The position numbers and the translations under genes were made by a program. Shown in pieces: positions 35,642 through 47,600 of a stretch of 64,000 nt of DNA. A model generated the notes under the pieces. The model was not told the DNA's origin and did not search any database. It saw nothing but the letters and a program-made list of their open reading frames with translations. This DNA comes from Xanthostigma xanthostigma (taxonomy: Eukaryota; Arthropoda; Insecta; Raphidioptera; Raphidiidae), in the NCBI GenBank assembly GCA_963575645.1, contig OY754464.1, positions 26,923,501-26,987,500 on the forward strand, written 5' to 3'. Position 1 is the stretch's first letter, and every line of letters starts with the position of its first letter.

Positions 35642-38600
35642 CTAGAAAAGAAAATTAAATTAGAATAGCATATTATTCCATTACTATGCTTATACAGTCA
35701 AAATCTGTTATAACGACATCGAAGGGACTACTCATATTTGGTCTTAAAAACCAATAGTCGTAACAACCGGTGATGTTTTTGAGGTACAAAGTCTTAGACG
35801 TTTTTCTACCAGAACAATTCTTTCCTTTGAACTTTAAAGGTCCGTATGGTGTCATATTGTAAAAAAGTTTGGTGTCGTCTGCGTTAAAAGTGTCATCTGG
35901 TCTTCGTATAATGTAGGCCACTTTTGCGCGACATCCATTCTTCTACAACACCATTAACGCTGGCATCTTTACCACTCATTTTCCCGCTGATGATAACTAG
36001 ACGAGCAAATGAAATCTTCACCAAAATGCTGAGCTAAATAGTTTTCTTTTTGTTGAGAATTGATCCATTTTGTTTCTGAGAATTACAATAGACCCTAAAC
36101 TCAACACGTTTTTGTTTACTTTTGCGATCGTAATAGCCATTGACCATTATACTGTGCCAGATGTGGATACTGTTACCTATTCAAATTGTTTACAATACAG
36201 CCGGTCGCTCTAACAGATATAATTCTCCGAAGATATTAGTCAAATGTAATGTTTTTTATAAGGCGGTTATATAGCATTCAGCCGGAACCTATGATTTTGG
36301 TCAATATAACCGGTATGTTGTTCTAAACCAGGGGCGGGCAAATCTTTTGATCGGCGGGCCACATAGCTGATGAAAATTGGACCGCGGGCCGGATGGCTGA
36401 CGAAAATTTCACCGCGAGCCAAAAATTTGCAGAAAAAAAGATCGTCACATTCGATTTCCGCAGCCGGAGAGCAAAAAAAAAAAAAAGTCCCCGCATTCTC
36501 GCATCCTATTTTTCTAAAGTTTTCTAAAATGCTTCGCGGGCCGGATAAAATTGCGCTGCGGGCCGGATCCGGCCCGCGGGCCGCCATTTGCCCACGCCTG
36601 TTCTAAACGATGTCGTCGTAAACGGTTTTAGCTGTAGTTAATTTCATAGGAGTCGTCGTGGGACGTCTGGCAGATGTGAAACATAAATTTAAGCAAAATT
36701 CTAGAAACTAAATTTCGCCCTGTAACGAAATTTCGCCATGTAACTAAATTTTACATTGTAATGTAATTTACCAATATATTACAACGCACAGTAATATTAT
36801 TTACCCATGCTAAAGAAACGCACATGTAGTACACAGCTCACACAGAGAAGCAACTACGTGTATAAGCATGACGGCGTGAGACAGAGTCGCGGCATACGAA
36901 TCGCAGTAATGCGCCAATAGATGTTTCACATCAAAAATATTGTAAAATTAAGTGATTTTTGACCTAAATCAGTACCATTCTCTTTGTGGTGTTGGTATGG
37001 CAAAAGTGACATTAAATTAAAATATACTCACCCAGTGGTATTAAAAAACAAATTATCGCTAAAGATAACATGATTGTTATCACTTGACGATAGTCCCAGA
37101 ACAGATCAGCAAGAGGTGAACCCCACAAAGTTCCTGCTTGGACGTTGCATGTGGAGTCCGCCAAACCTTTCTGTGTGATATCTGTCTTGATTGGTACCTT
37201 GATTATAAAATAAAAACGAACAGTTGCACAATTTGTATAAGATGCACAATAATATTTGTCGCATACACCAGTCGCGGGATTTATAGTACACTAGACTTTT
37301 AACTCGGCGTCTGTACGGCTGTCGGGGAAGAAAGCGCTTACTGAAGAGATCTCCTCTTCTTTATTTAATTCGGAAACATTTAAAAACGAAATTAATAGGT
37401 TTTAAATATACAGAAAATTGATGTAAGGATGCTTGGAATGTTTATATTTTTTTATATGTTTTGACGTCACATTTACAAAACTGTACTAATTTTATGTGTT
37501 AAATGAATCTATCTATCTATCTATCCATACTTTTAGATACAGAGGTAAGTTAATCTCCAAAAATACCGGACCGATTTGAATGAAATTATCACAAACATAT
37601 TCCTCGTCGGGATTGTCATAGGCTATTCAATCCAATTTGTACTCGGTCGAAAGTAGAGGTGGTCACCAAAAGAAAGTCGCTGTTTGCCTCTGTCTGTTTC
37701 TCCGCTTACTTCTTTTAAACCACGCAATGGATTTTGAAACGGTTTTCACTAGTAGAAAGAGCGATAAACGAGGAAGGTTTGTGTATATAATTTGTAAATA
37801 TTTTGTACAAAATGGATGAACTATGACGGTATTGTGTCAAAAAAAAAACTGTTTTCTTATGTTTACATGGCTAACATTGGCCAAATCTTTCGAGATACAT
37901 CAAAACAATAGATGGGAAGGTTAATATAATATTTTCGGAAGAGAGAGAGAGAGGGAGATTATGTATTAATAAATCTTACAGTTTTGCACCTGGATTAAGC
38001 CGCTATATTTAGTGCTATATAAAAATGTATTTTTATGAAGATCTAGATTATTTTAGTTTCCTCCGAGGCCAAGTTAAACTTACTGTGAGAGATCTAAAAT
38101 ATCGAAGTTTTATCATTGCATGCAGGAGATGGGGACGCGTAATGCTTGAAAATAGCCAAGCGCATCTGGGGACCGACTACACGCGTTGACTTAAGAGACA
38201 CTACTGTCCTGAAAAATCTGTTGTCATTTCTATTTTTTTACCTTTACACTCTGTTTAGCCAGATCCGATGTCACAATAATAGACATGCAGTCGTTGATGC
38301 TTCCGGAATTCCAATAATAATTAATAAGCTTCACATCGAATTTCTTCGACGTACTGCTCGGATGAGACGGATTACCGATGGTTAATAAATCAGCATCGAA
38401 CGGTTTCACCTAAAAATAAAATCGCAACTTAGTCTATAATCATAAGTTTTCAACGAAATTTCGATTGAGATAGTTCACCTGAACGCCGTTCAAAACTGTT
38501 TTAAGTCCGTGTAAAACGACAGACGCTCTAAAGCGTTTATTGTCAAAATATAAATCACGTTTTTCTATGTGCACCGCTGGCACAAATTTGATTTGTTTTT

Positions 38601-41600
38601 GCGCAGTCACTTGTCCGACATTAACCGACAGCATCAAATCCGTGTCTAGCATGCTGGTCGCAATTGTCGGATCGTTCAAAGTAATTATGTCACAAGAATA
38701 ACGACCTGAAAGTAAAACATTTATGAATCAACATCAATAAAAAAAGGTAAAGTGAGGTTATGTTTCTGCCTGTTCCATAGAGATAGAGCGCCTATGTCTA
38801 TGGTCTGTTCCATCGAATGATCACAAAGGCGCAAGAAAGAGATAACGATTGTTGTTGAACAAAGATAAAATATACTCCAATCTATCGTTCTTGTACCATT
38901 TGACTCGCACAGTTCAGACTTCAGTTTCGTACGTCAATCGTCTGTTTCGTCTTTTTCACACAGCTGGAAATATGCAAAAATGTTAGTTTCGATCTCGCCA
39001 AAGAAGGAATAGCTGGTCTGGCTAAAGGACGTCGATGGGGTGAGTCCCTATAAATTTGAGCTTTGTAAAAATACGTAAAATTACTCTCCATTTTTAAAAA
39101 TTATAGGAACTCACCCCGCCGACGTCCTTTAGCCAGACCAGCCATTCCTTCTTTGGGGAGATCGAAACTAACATTTTTGCATATTTCCAGTCGAGTGCAA
39201 ATGAACAAGTTCTCGAGACCACTAGTTCTTGGTTGATCTGATCAACATTCCCAGTGGAGTTCGATGGAACATTGTAAAACAACAAAAATTAGTTGTCTGT
39301 AAAGTCGGTTTACGTACGATAGTTTTACGTGATAACGTCATAAAGAAACATTGATGAACTCTCTGACGTCACGCGAGAAGAGAGAGAAATGCGTACAAGC
39401 CGACGCTTGGGCCGATCGTGCCTCTCTATCGCTTATACCGCGCTGTCGCTTGCACGCTCAGGCTCAGGCGGAACGTGACACTTTTTCGTGCGTGCAGCCG
39501 GTGTTTCATCAATTTATAAGACGTTATCACGTCAAAAAGTAATCTAATTATTATCTGATATATAAACTTAAGCGCAATGTTTAATTAAGCTAGGTTTCCG
39601 GTCAAAATCGAGATTAATGCGCGCGAACTTGCGAGCAACAAGGAAGCACGGGAAGTTGTTTGCTGTTTTTAAATTTATTTAATAAAATTGCATACCTGTT
39701 TCCCAACTAAAATGAGGGAAGACAGAAAATATCGATAAAGCATCAACTGTGACGTTCGAATTTAAAAATTTTATTCGACAACTGAACGGATATGGTATCA
39801 CTTGGTTTTCAAGATCTTTGATGCAGTGACGACTGATTTCATCGTTCACCTGAAAAAAATATTTATTTAATTATAATCATTGGCACATCTAAATAATATA
39901 GTTTCATAGTTAATTGAGTAATTATACCGTTACTCAAAATAGGTATGCAAAATCGTGTGAAAACAAAAATTAATTCTTTTTTATCGACTTACCAAATTTC
40001 TACTCTTACTAGAATTAAATGCATTAAAAACAATCGGCACTGAAAACTTATGACTAGCAAAAAGATTGCTCAGAATGTCGTCTTGAGTCAGCATAAAATT
40101 TATCTGGAAAAAAAAAATTTTTAAAGTCACATAATCATTTTATAAGTTCGCCTTATGGAAAATATGTTAGTATATCCAGTGCGCACAAGGCTCAAAATCA
40201 CGACATGCACAGAGACCCCTGATTAAATTTCGCGTTATAGTAGTCGAGATTTATGACTCGAAATATCTTGTAAGAAAAATTGGTTGTCTGTAAAGTCGGT
40301 TTACAGACAATAGTTTTACGTGATAATGTCATAAAGAAACATTGATGAACTCTCTGACGTCACGCGAGAAGAGAGAAATGCGTACAAGCCGACGCTTGGG
40401 CCGATCGTGCCTCTCTATCGCTTATACCGCGCTCTCGCTTGCACGCTCAGGCCCAGGCGGAACGTGACACTTTTTCGTGCGTGCAGCCGGTGTTTCATCA
40501 ATTTATAAGACGTTATCACGTCAAAAATTCAACTTAAAACCTATTTTGAAGAGCATATTAGAAAATATGATATCAATGAAAATTACCTGCTCAATTGATA
40601 AAATATTAACATCGATGGCCGTAGTTAGCGAAGCTCCCAGCGTATGAGTTATTGTTACTGATCTTTCTTTGTGTTTGACGGCTACAGTCAGACCCGACTC
40701 CGGGAAAATCTTCAACGCGTTTGAATTTGAAGTGCTCCAAGTGCCACGCTCGTCCATTTCCGTCATCAGCGAAACTGTGTGACACACAATGTCGCCAACT
40801 GTTAAAACATTCTGGAAAAAAAAACAAAACAGTCTAGGATCACATGCGTCGTATAGATGAAAACAGTCGCGCGCCGAGGGATTCATTCGAATGATGAAAA
40901 AAAAATGTTTAACTTAAACGCAAATAAATTTCAAGGTAAAGGTGATTGAGTGTTGTTCCATTTTTCTGATTATAAAATTGATCACTTAACGAACAAGGCG
41001 TGGCGTCATTTGTCTGCAATCTACGTACAAGCAACAAGCTGACTAGGTGGGTACATGCAGGTACATGGTACTTACCCAAGGTTATTAGATTATAGAGGTT
41101 GTCTCGTTCCGTTAGATAGAACTGATGAGATAACGTCATTCGGCGGATCTGTCAACCGATTGCGTGGCAACGGCTATTGTTTATAAACTTTAATGACAGT
41201 ATTTAACGAATATCAAAGAAATCAAAAGATATAGGTAACATTGATATTATTTGCAATAAATTGAATTTTTAAGGTAAGATATTTATATGGTTCAAATGTA
41301 ATTTTTGATGTTGTCATTATGGGCTATGCGCAAGGAGGCGGAGTTACAAATTTATTGATGCCAGCGTTTGTGGTGAGCACTACAGGAAGCTTCAAACTCA
41401 AATTTTCCGTATGCCAGTGAGCAATCTTTATTAAAAGTGGTAATAGTTTTTTAATTACAAAGAAAACATGGGCAAAACTAAGCAATCTGGAAATGCTTGT
41501 TGTGTTCCGGGCTGTTACGCTGATGGCGATTTAAGTAAAATAACGATCATTGGCGTTACGCTGTCAGTGTAAACAAAGTAATTATTTATATATTGTACGT

Positions 41601-44600
41601 CACAATTGATGAATAAATAATTCTCATGTTGTTTTTATGTTTTATGTTATTTTTCAAATCATTTTTATAAAAAAAAAAATAATTCACATATCCAATGAGG
41701 ATGGGCACTGCCAAACTTGATCGCTAGAGGTGCCCGCTATATAGCCACCTCGATTTGTGGATCATTCATAGTACTGTGTATAAAAGAAGTTTATTTAAAA
41801 TAATAAATCATTGAAAGTGTCAATGTGTTGTGTTCATCAATGTTCAAATTATAAAGGTTTTATATTTCCAAAGGATTTGGAACTGAAAAAGAAGTGATTG
41901 CATGCTATCAGAAGGGAAAAAGCTTTTGCTCCAAGTGCTAAAACAATAGTTTGTGAACTCCTCTAAGGTAGCTATATACCTGCTGCCATCTATATTACGT
42001 TTTTCATGTGCCCACCTCCATTGCAACAAAACCGTAACAAATAATTTTAAACAATTTATAAAATGTTACTCACAACAAACGGCGATATGATATTGCTGAT
42101 GTGCAACTTGATGTAATCGTTCATTCTGAGCGTCAGCCCGTCGTCCCATACTTTGAGCACGGCGTCGCCGGACTTCATCATACCGACGATCAGACTGGTG
42201 TTGTCGATGCCGCGGTTCACGTTGACCAAGTCGTACCGACTCGTCCTAAGCCGCACATCGCTACGAGCTGCCGTGAAAACGGTGCCCGTGTTGTCGTGGT
42301 AGCTGACGACCAGATTTAAGTTCAGACCGTGTGGCAAAGCGCTAACCGTTTCGCCCGGTTTGATACGCAGTTTCGATCTGACATTCAGCATCATGTAATG
42401 AACAGGTTTCACCTAAACGTCCGAATAACAATTTTGTATTAAAAAACAAACTACAGTGGAATTCAGACAGGATTACATTAAGTTCTGGGCGGAGTACTGG
42501 CGCTGGATTATTGGGACACTGAATAGGGTTATTGACAAAATTTCAAAAAGTATTTAAAATTAAAAAATAAAGGTATATGTACCCGTAAAAATAAATTTTT
42601 TCTCATAAATATAACAGATTTGACTCATTATTAGTTGTTTTTTATTTTGACTTTAAATTCTGCGCCAAAACGTCAATTGACCTTGACAGCCATATTTACT
42701 GATTGCCTACGTCACAGTAGGCAATCTGTAATAGAGATGGGTCGGTACGCGTTTTTCCAATAACAAAACGTAACTAGCTATCAGTACTCGATAACGGTTT
42801 TTGAAACTATTTATTTTAATAACTATGTATTGGCGATACACGAGTCTAGAAGTGGTTTTGCCGTTTTGGTAGCGATATCATCGGGGACGAGTGTATGTAA
42901 TAACAAATAATTACTGATTGGTGTTATATTTTTGAAACACTCATTGTTGCGAATACAATGCAAATACAAAAAAAAGTGTATTTGTCAACTACTTAATACC
43001 AGTACAAGAGGTGCATTTTGTAGATTTAAAAAAGAAATCAAAATATTTTCATATTTTATTCAAGAATCAAGTGGGCCGAACACAAATAATACATGTGCCA
43101 TGGGCCAACAATAACGTTCATTGTACCAATTAGCTAGTCAACAGTGTTAGTTATTATGCATAATATAATATATTATCTATTGTTGCGTAAGCAAAAATCG
43201 TTACAACACAGTGTAACCATAGATAAACGTATTATACTTAGGAAGATTGGTAACCTAGTTAACCAAAATGAGACCACTTTTATATAGTAAACCTCTTACG
43301 TTTCATGCCCCTGGCCCACAAACTGAATGTTGTTTTGTGCTTCCACCTACATTATGGTTAAACTAAAAGTTCAGATAATCTTAAAGCTACCTCTATACTG
43401 ATCCTAATTACTCGCTCAATGGTTTATAAATTGTTAAAAACCATCAATGTTTCTTTTTATTTTTGACGTATGTGATAATTTTAGTTTTCCGTGACGACAG
43501 TTCCGTTTGTTTCAAATCATAGAAACGCCGCGTAAACAACGGCACAAATAAATTTCTAAAATAAATGTAAAAAACCAAATATAATTCAAAATTTTTGAAT
43601 TTTCAAATTTGATTTTGAATAGTCGTGGTAATAACGTTTTTTTAGTCTGTTTCACATTTTAATCAAAATCATGGATACGAATTCATTTTAATTAATAATT
43701 TAAGACAATTTATTATTCATCAAGGATCATTTCAACTTTACAAATAGGTACTGACATATTTTGTCAATAGAAATAAAATAAAATTTCTACTAACGTGTGC
43801 AGTGACGTATATAATGGCTAGTAATAAACATTTTGATATTTGAATCTTTGATTAACGTCTGATTAGTACTCTTCAATAAATAAATTATCGACCAATTTTT
43901 CAGACAATTATATTGACAAAAATATATAATTATAATTCAATAAATTTATTGAATTATAATTATATATTTTTGTAAATATAATTGTCTGAAAAATTGGTCG
44001 ATAATTTATTATAATTTATTATTATTATTTATTATAATTATAATTTATATAATAAAATTGTCAGAAAAACTGATCCCAATTACTCGCTCAATGGTTTATA
44101 AATTGTTAAAAACCATCAATTTATTATTTTTTTTTTGACGTATGTGATAAATGATAATTTACAGTTTTCCGTGACGACAGTTCCCAGTTTTTTTCAAACC
44201 ATAGAAACGCCACGTAAACAACGGCACTTAATTTTCTAAATAAATGTAAAAAACCAAATATAATTCAAAATTTTTGAATTTTCAAATTTGATTTTGAATA
44301 GTCGTGGTAACGTTTTTTTTAGTCTGTTTCACAGTTTAATCAAAATCATGGATACGAATTCATTTTAATAATTTAAGGCAATTTTAAGAATACTGACATA
44401 TTAAAGGTAATCTGTAAAAACTTAATCCCGGTGAATTTCGTCTACAATTTTTACAGTTAACGTAACTGCACGAATTACTAATACAAGCCATTATTGAAAA
44501 ATTCTCGGAAATGAAATAAGAAATAATTTTTTGACACAATTTATAAACGTATCGACAGAATTTTTTCAAATCATACATAAGGCTGTTTATATTTTAAAAC

Positions 44601-47600
44601 CATGAATACGAATTTAAAAAAAAAAATAGTCGAACATTCTCTTTATTATATTTCTTGACTATAGATACCAAAATAAATATCATCTCTGAAAAATCTTTAA
44701 AAAAAAATTCATCTGTCAGGCTCATATATTTTTTCACCTACAGATTTTAACAAATTTATAACATGTAATACAGGGTGCATTTTTCGTCCACTTTGGTTAT
44801 GTATTCTACTCTACAATTGTGAATGACATATTATTTTCTAGCATCGAAGATCATGTCAATTATTTTATTACGGGAGAAGTACAGTGTCCTTATAAGCATC
44901 TAATTAATTAAGATAATAAAAATAATTTAAAATGAAATACGTAATCTTATTTCTTGAATTTATATTTTTGTTCGGATTTTTTTGACTCATCAGAACTTTG
45001 TTTAAAAATAAAATTTTAATTAAAGTTATTCATTTACTTATGTCAAAAGAAAAATATTTAAAAGCCCAATAATAATGTCACCGCGGGATATTGTACAATA
45101 CAGTCGAATGACGTAAGAGGATCTTTGAAGAACAAATGTAATTATGATGCTAGTCACTAGTGACTAGAGGACCAAATTGCCAGAACAATTCACTACGGAA
45201 AACATAATATGTAGTTATGATGCTAGTCACCAGACGGCCGAACCATTATCAGCACAATTCACTACGAAAACTCTACATATTCTACACTCGCAGATTAAAA
45301 AAATTTAGCTTATGATGCTCGTCAATAGGTGGCCACCTAGCGGCGAGCATCATAAGTGGTCTCATTTTAGTTACCTACGTTACCTATCTTCCTATAATAC
45401 GTTTATCTATGGTGTAACTAAACGTTCTACAATGTATACCTATTTAATCGTCCAATACATAGTTATCGTAGAACCGAATACCGTATTTCGGTTATTGCGC
45501 CAATACATAGTTATTGAAACTATTTACGTTTTAAAACGCACATCTCTAATCTGTAAACACTAAGCAAGCGGGTACCAGAGAACATACAGGTATAACCACA
45601 GAAGATAGGTATATGCATGTATTGTTCCTTGTCTATGAATGCATGATTAATGACGTCAATTATTTGTGTTGGAAGTTACGTGACACATAGGTTAAAAATC
45701 GTGATTTTATTTATTTATTTTAATATATTTAACGCACTTATTTAATAAAAATAATAATTCTAAACGATATTTTAGACCGTAAACTTTCATTATAACACAG
45801 TTTTATATTTAATTTTAATCACTGTCAATAACCCTATTGCTGGTTCTGCTGAACTACTGTCGCAAGTGGATCTATGTGTGACCTGTGGCTATATAAATTT
45901 GGATTTGTATTTAAGTTCTTCTTTGTTTAGTCTTCTTGATTATAATCGTTTACATATAAATTAAATTTATAGCAGATAATACGAAAATTGCAATCTCACT
46001 ATTAAGGTGCAGCCGTGAACGGTAATAGAACCGTACACAGTCTTGTCACTGCGCAAGACTGACTTGCGCACTAGCTCAAAAATCGATACTGCGCAAGACA
46101 GTCTTGCGCAGTAACAAGACTGTATACGGTTTTGTTACCGTTCGCGGCTACTTGGAACGAACCTATATTTATCTTTTTTTGTGGTAACAGTTCGGTGGTT
46201 CTGATTGGCTACTGTCAAAGATAAAGACATACTCCATGCCAATCTATTGTCGCAATAGCCAGAGAATTACTTTGAAAAAATGGACGGAGATATATTTTTG
46301 GCGCTGTTTGTAGCCTTCGCTCACAGCACATTGAATGTATATGTTACGGTTAGAACCCGAAGTGCGGCTACACCTAGTTTTAGCCGGTTAGAACTAGGTG
46401 TAGCCACTTACTCTTGGTTAAATCTAGTTTTAGCCGATTATTTTCGGGTAAAACTAGGTCTAGCCGATATCATGCCGGCTAAAACTAGATCCAACCAAAC
46501 TCTGGTGGATAAAACTAGATACAAACAAATTCAAACTTGTTGTGTTGATTTATAAAAGTGTAATTGATACCTAATAATTATAATAATATTCTTTAAAGTT
46601 ATAAAAGATACAATTATTTTCTGTTAAAAAAAATGTTGCTGATTGTTCCTATTATGTTAAAATTAAAATCGTAGTCCATACTTTAGTAAAAGCCAATTAT
46701 TAAAGTAAATTCGTTGAATTTTATATTTTCTCTTATACGTTTCTTATTATTAGGTGTTTTTTTAATATCTTAAAAGCCAGAATACGTGGCTCTGTAGAGT
46801 TAGTAGAACAATTTCCACCCAGGGTAGCCAACCTGAATATAGGTTACTCCTAGTGATAGGTTTTGTTGGATCTAGATTTAGCCGGCATGATATCGGCTAG
46901 ACCTAGTATCAGCCACTAGGGTTTGGTTGGGCCTAGTTCTAGCCGGAATGGTACCGGCTAGACCTAGTTTTACACGAAAACAATTGGCTAATACTAGAAT
47001 TAACCAAGAGTAACAGCTAGTTATAACCGGCTAAAACTAGGTGTAACCGCACTTCAGGTTCTAGCCGTAACATATAGACAAATGAATATAAAAACAGCTG
47101 ACTCACTTGCACGACGACGCTGATCGTTTGTTTTAAACCGAATTCCTCTATGGCTGTGATCAGAATCACCGCTCTACCGAACACGCTGTTCGAACGCAAC
47201 AGGCCGTTCTCCGACACCGTTATTATGGCGTTGGGAAGACTAAGCGACCGTTCGCTACCGTGGCTGCAACTGTGATCTAGCGAAGTTTCACTTTGTATTC
47301 TGCAATGCATAATATAATCATCAATATCGATATACAGGCTGTTCACACGAGGCTAAAGCTGGCCATACACGCTACGGTCTACCTGCCAAGACATGCCTGG
47401 GCAGATAGGCCGGAGCGTGTGTGGGACTAGACATGTGCAGTTTTTTTAGCCTGTACAGGCGACCGGTGCAAGATCGAAAATCAATTCTTTCAAGTGACAC
47501 CGTACGATGTACCTGTGCGTGTGTGCCGACACACCTGCACAGGTCTCAGTTCTCTATCAAATTTTGTACTGAAAGCACGTGTTTGTACATAGATTTTGTT

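Larger units (their letters stand above)
42732..45548. mobile_element. 2.8-kb hAT-type element with nested insertions (gp210 intron)
   Basis: TAGAGATGGGTCGGTACGCG at left and AAAACGCACATCTCTA at right, with exact 8-bp flanks ATCTGTAA (42724-42731, 45549-45556). Inside, a second inverted pair (43211-43279 and 45354-45418, CATAGATAAACGTATTATA words) marks another element. An outer pair, TAGGGTTATTGACA at 42526 and its complement at 45827, encloses all of it. No transposase ORF. Confidence 0.72.

Noticed and set aside
41892-41894. TGA in the THAP relic as recoded selenocysteine
   Set aside because: It replaces a conserved Trp and the region is otherwise decayed; plain loss is simpler.
46280-46555. 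Open frame of 91 codons beginning MDGDIFLALF
   Set aside because: It runs from unique sequence into the CTAGTTTTAGCCGG subrepeats of the 46342 element, so most of the frame is translated repeat.
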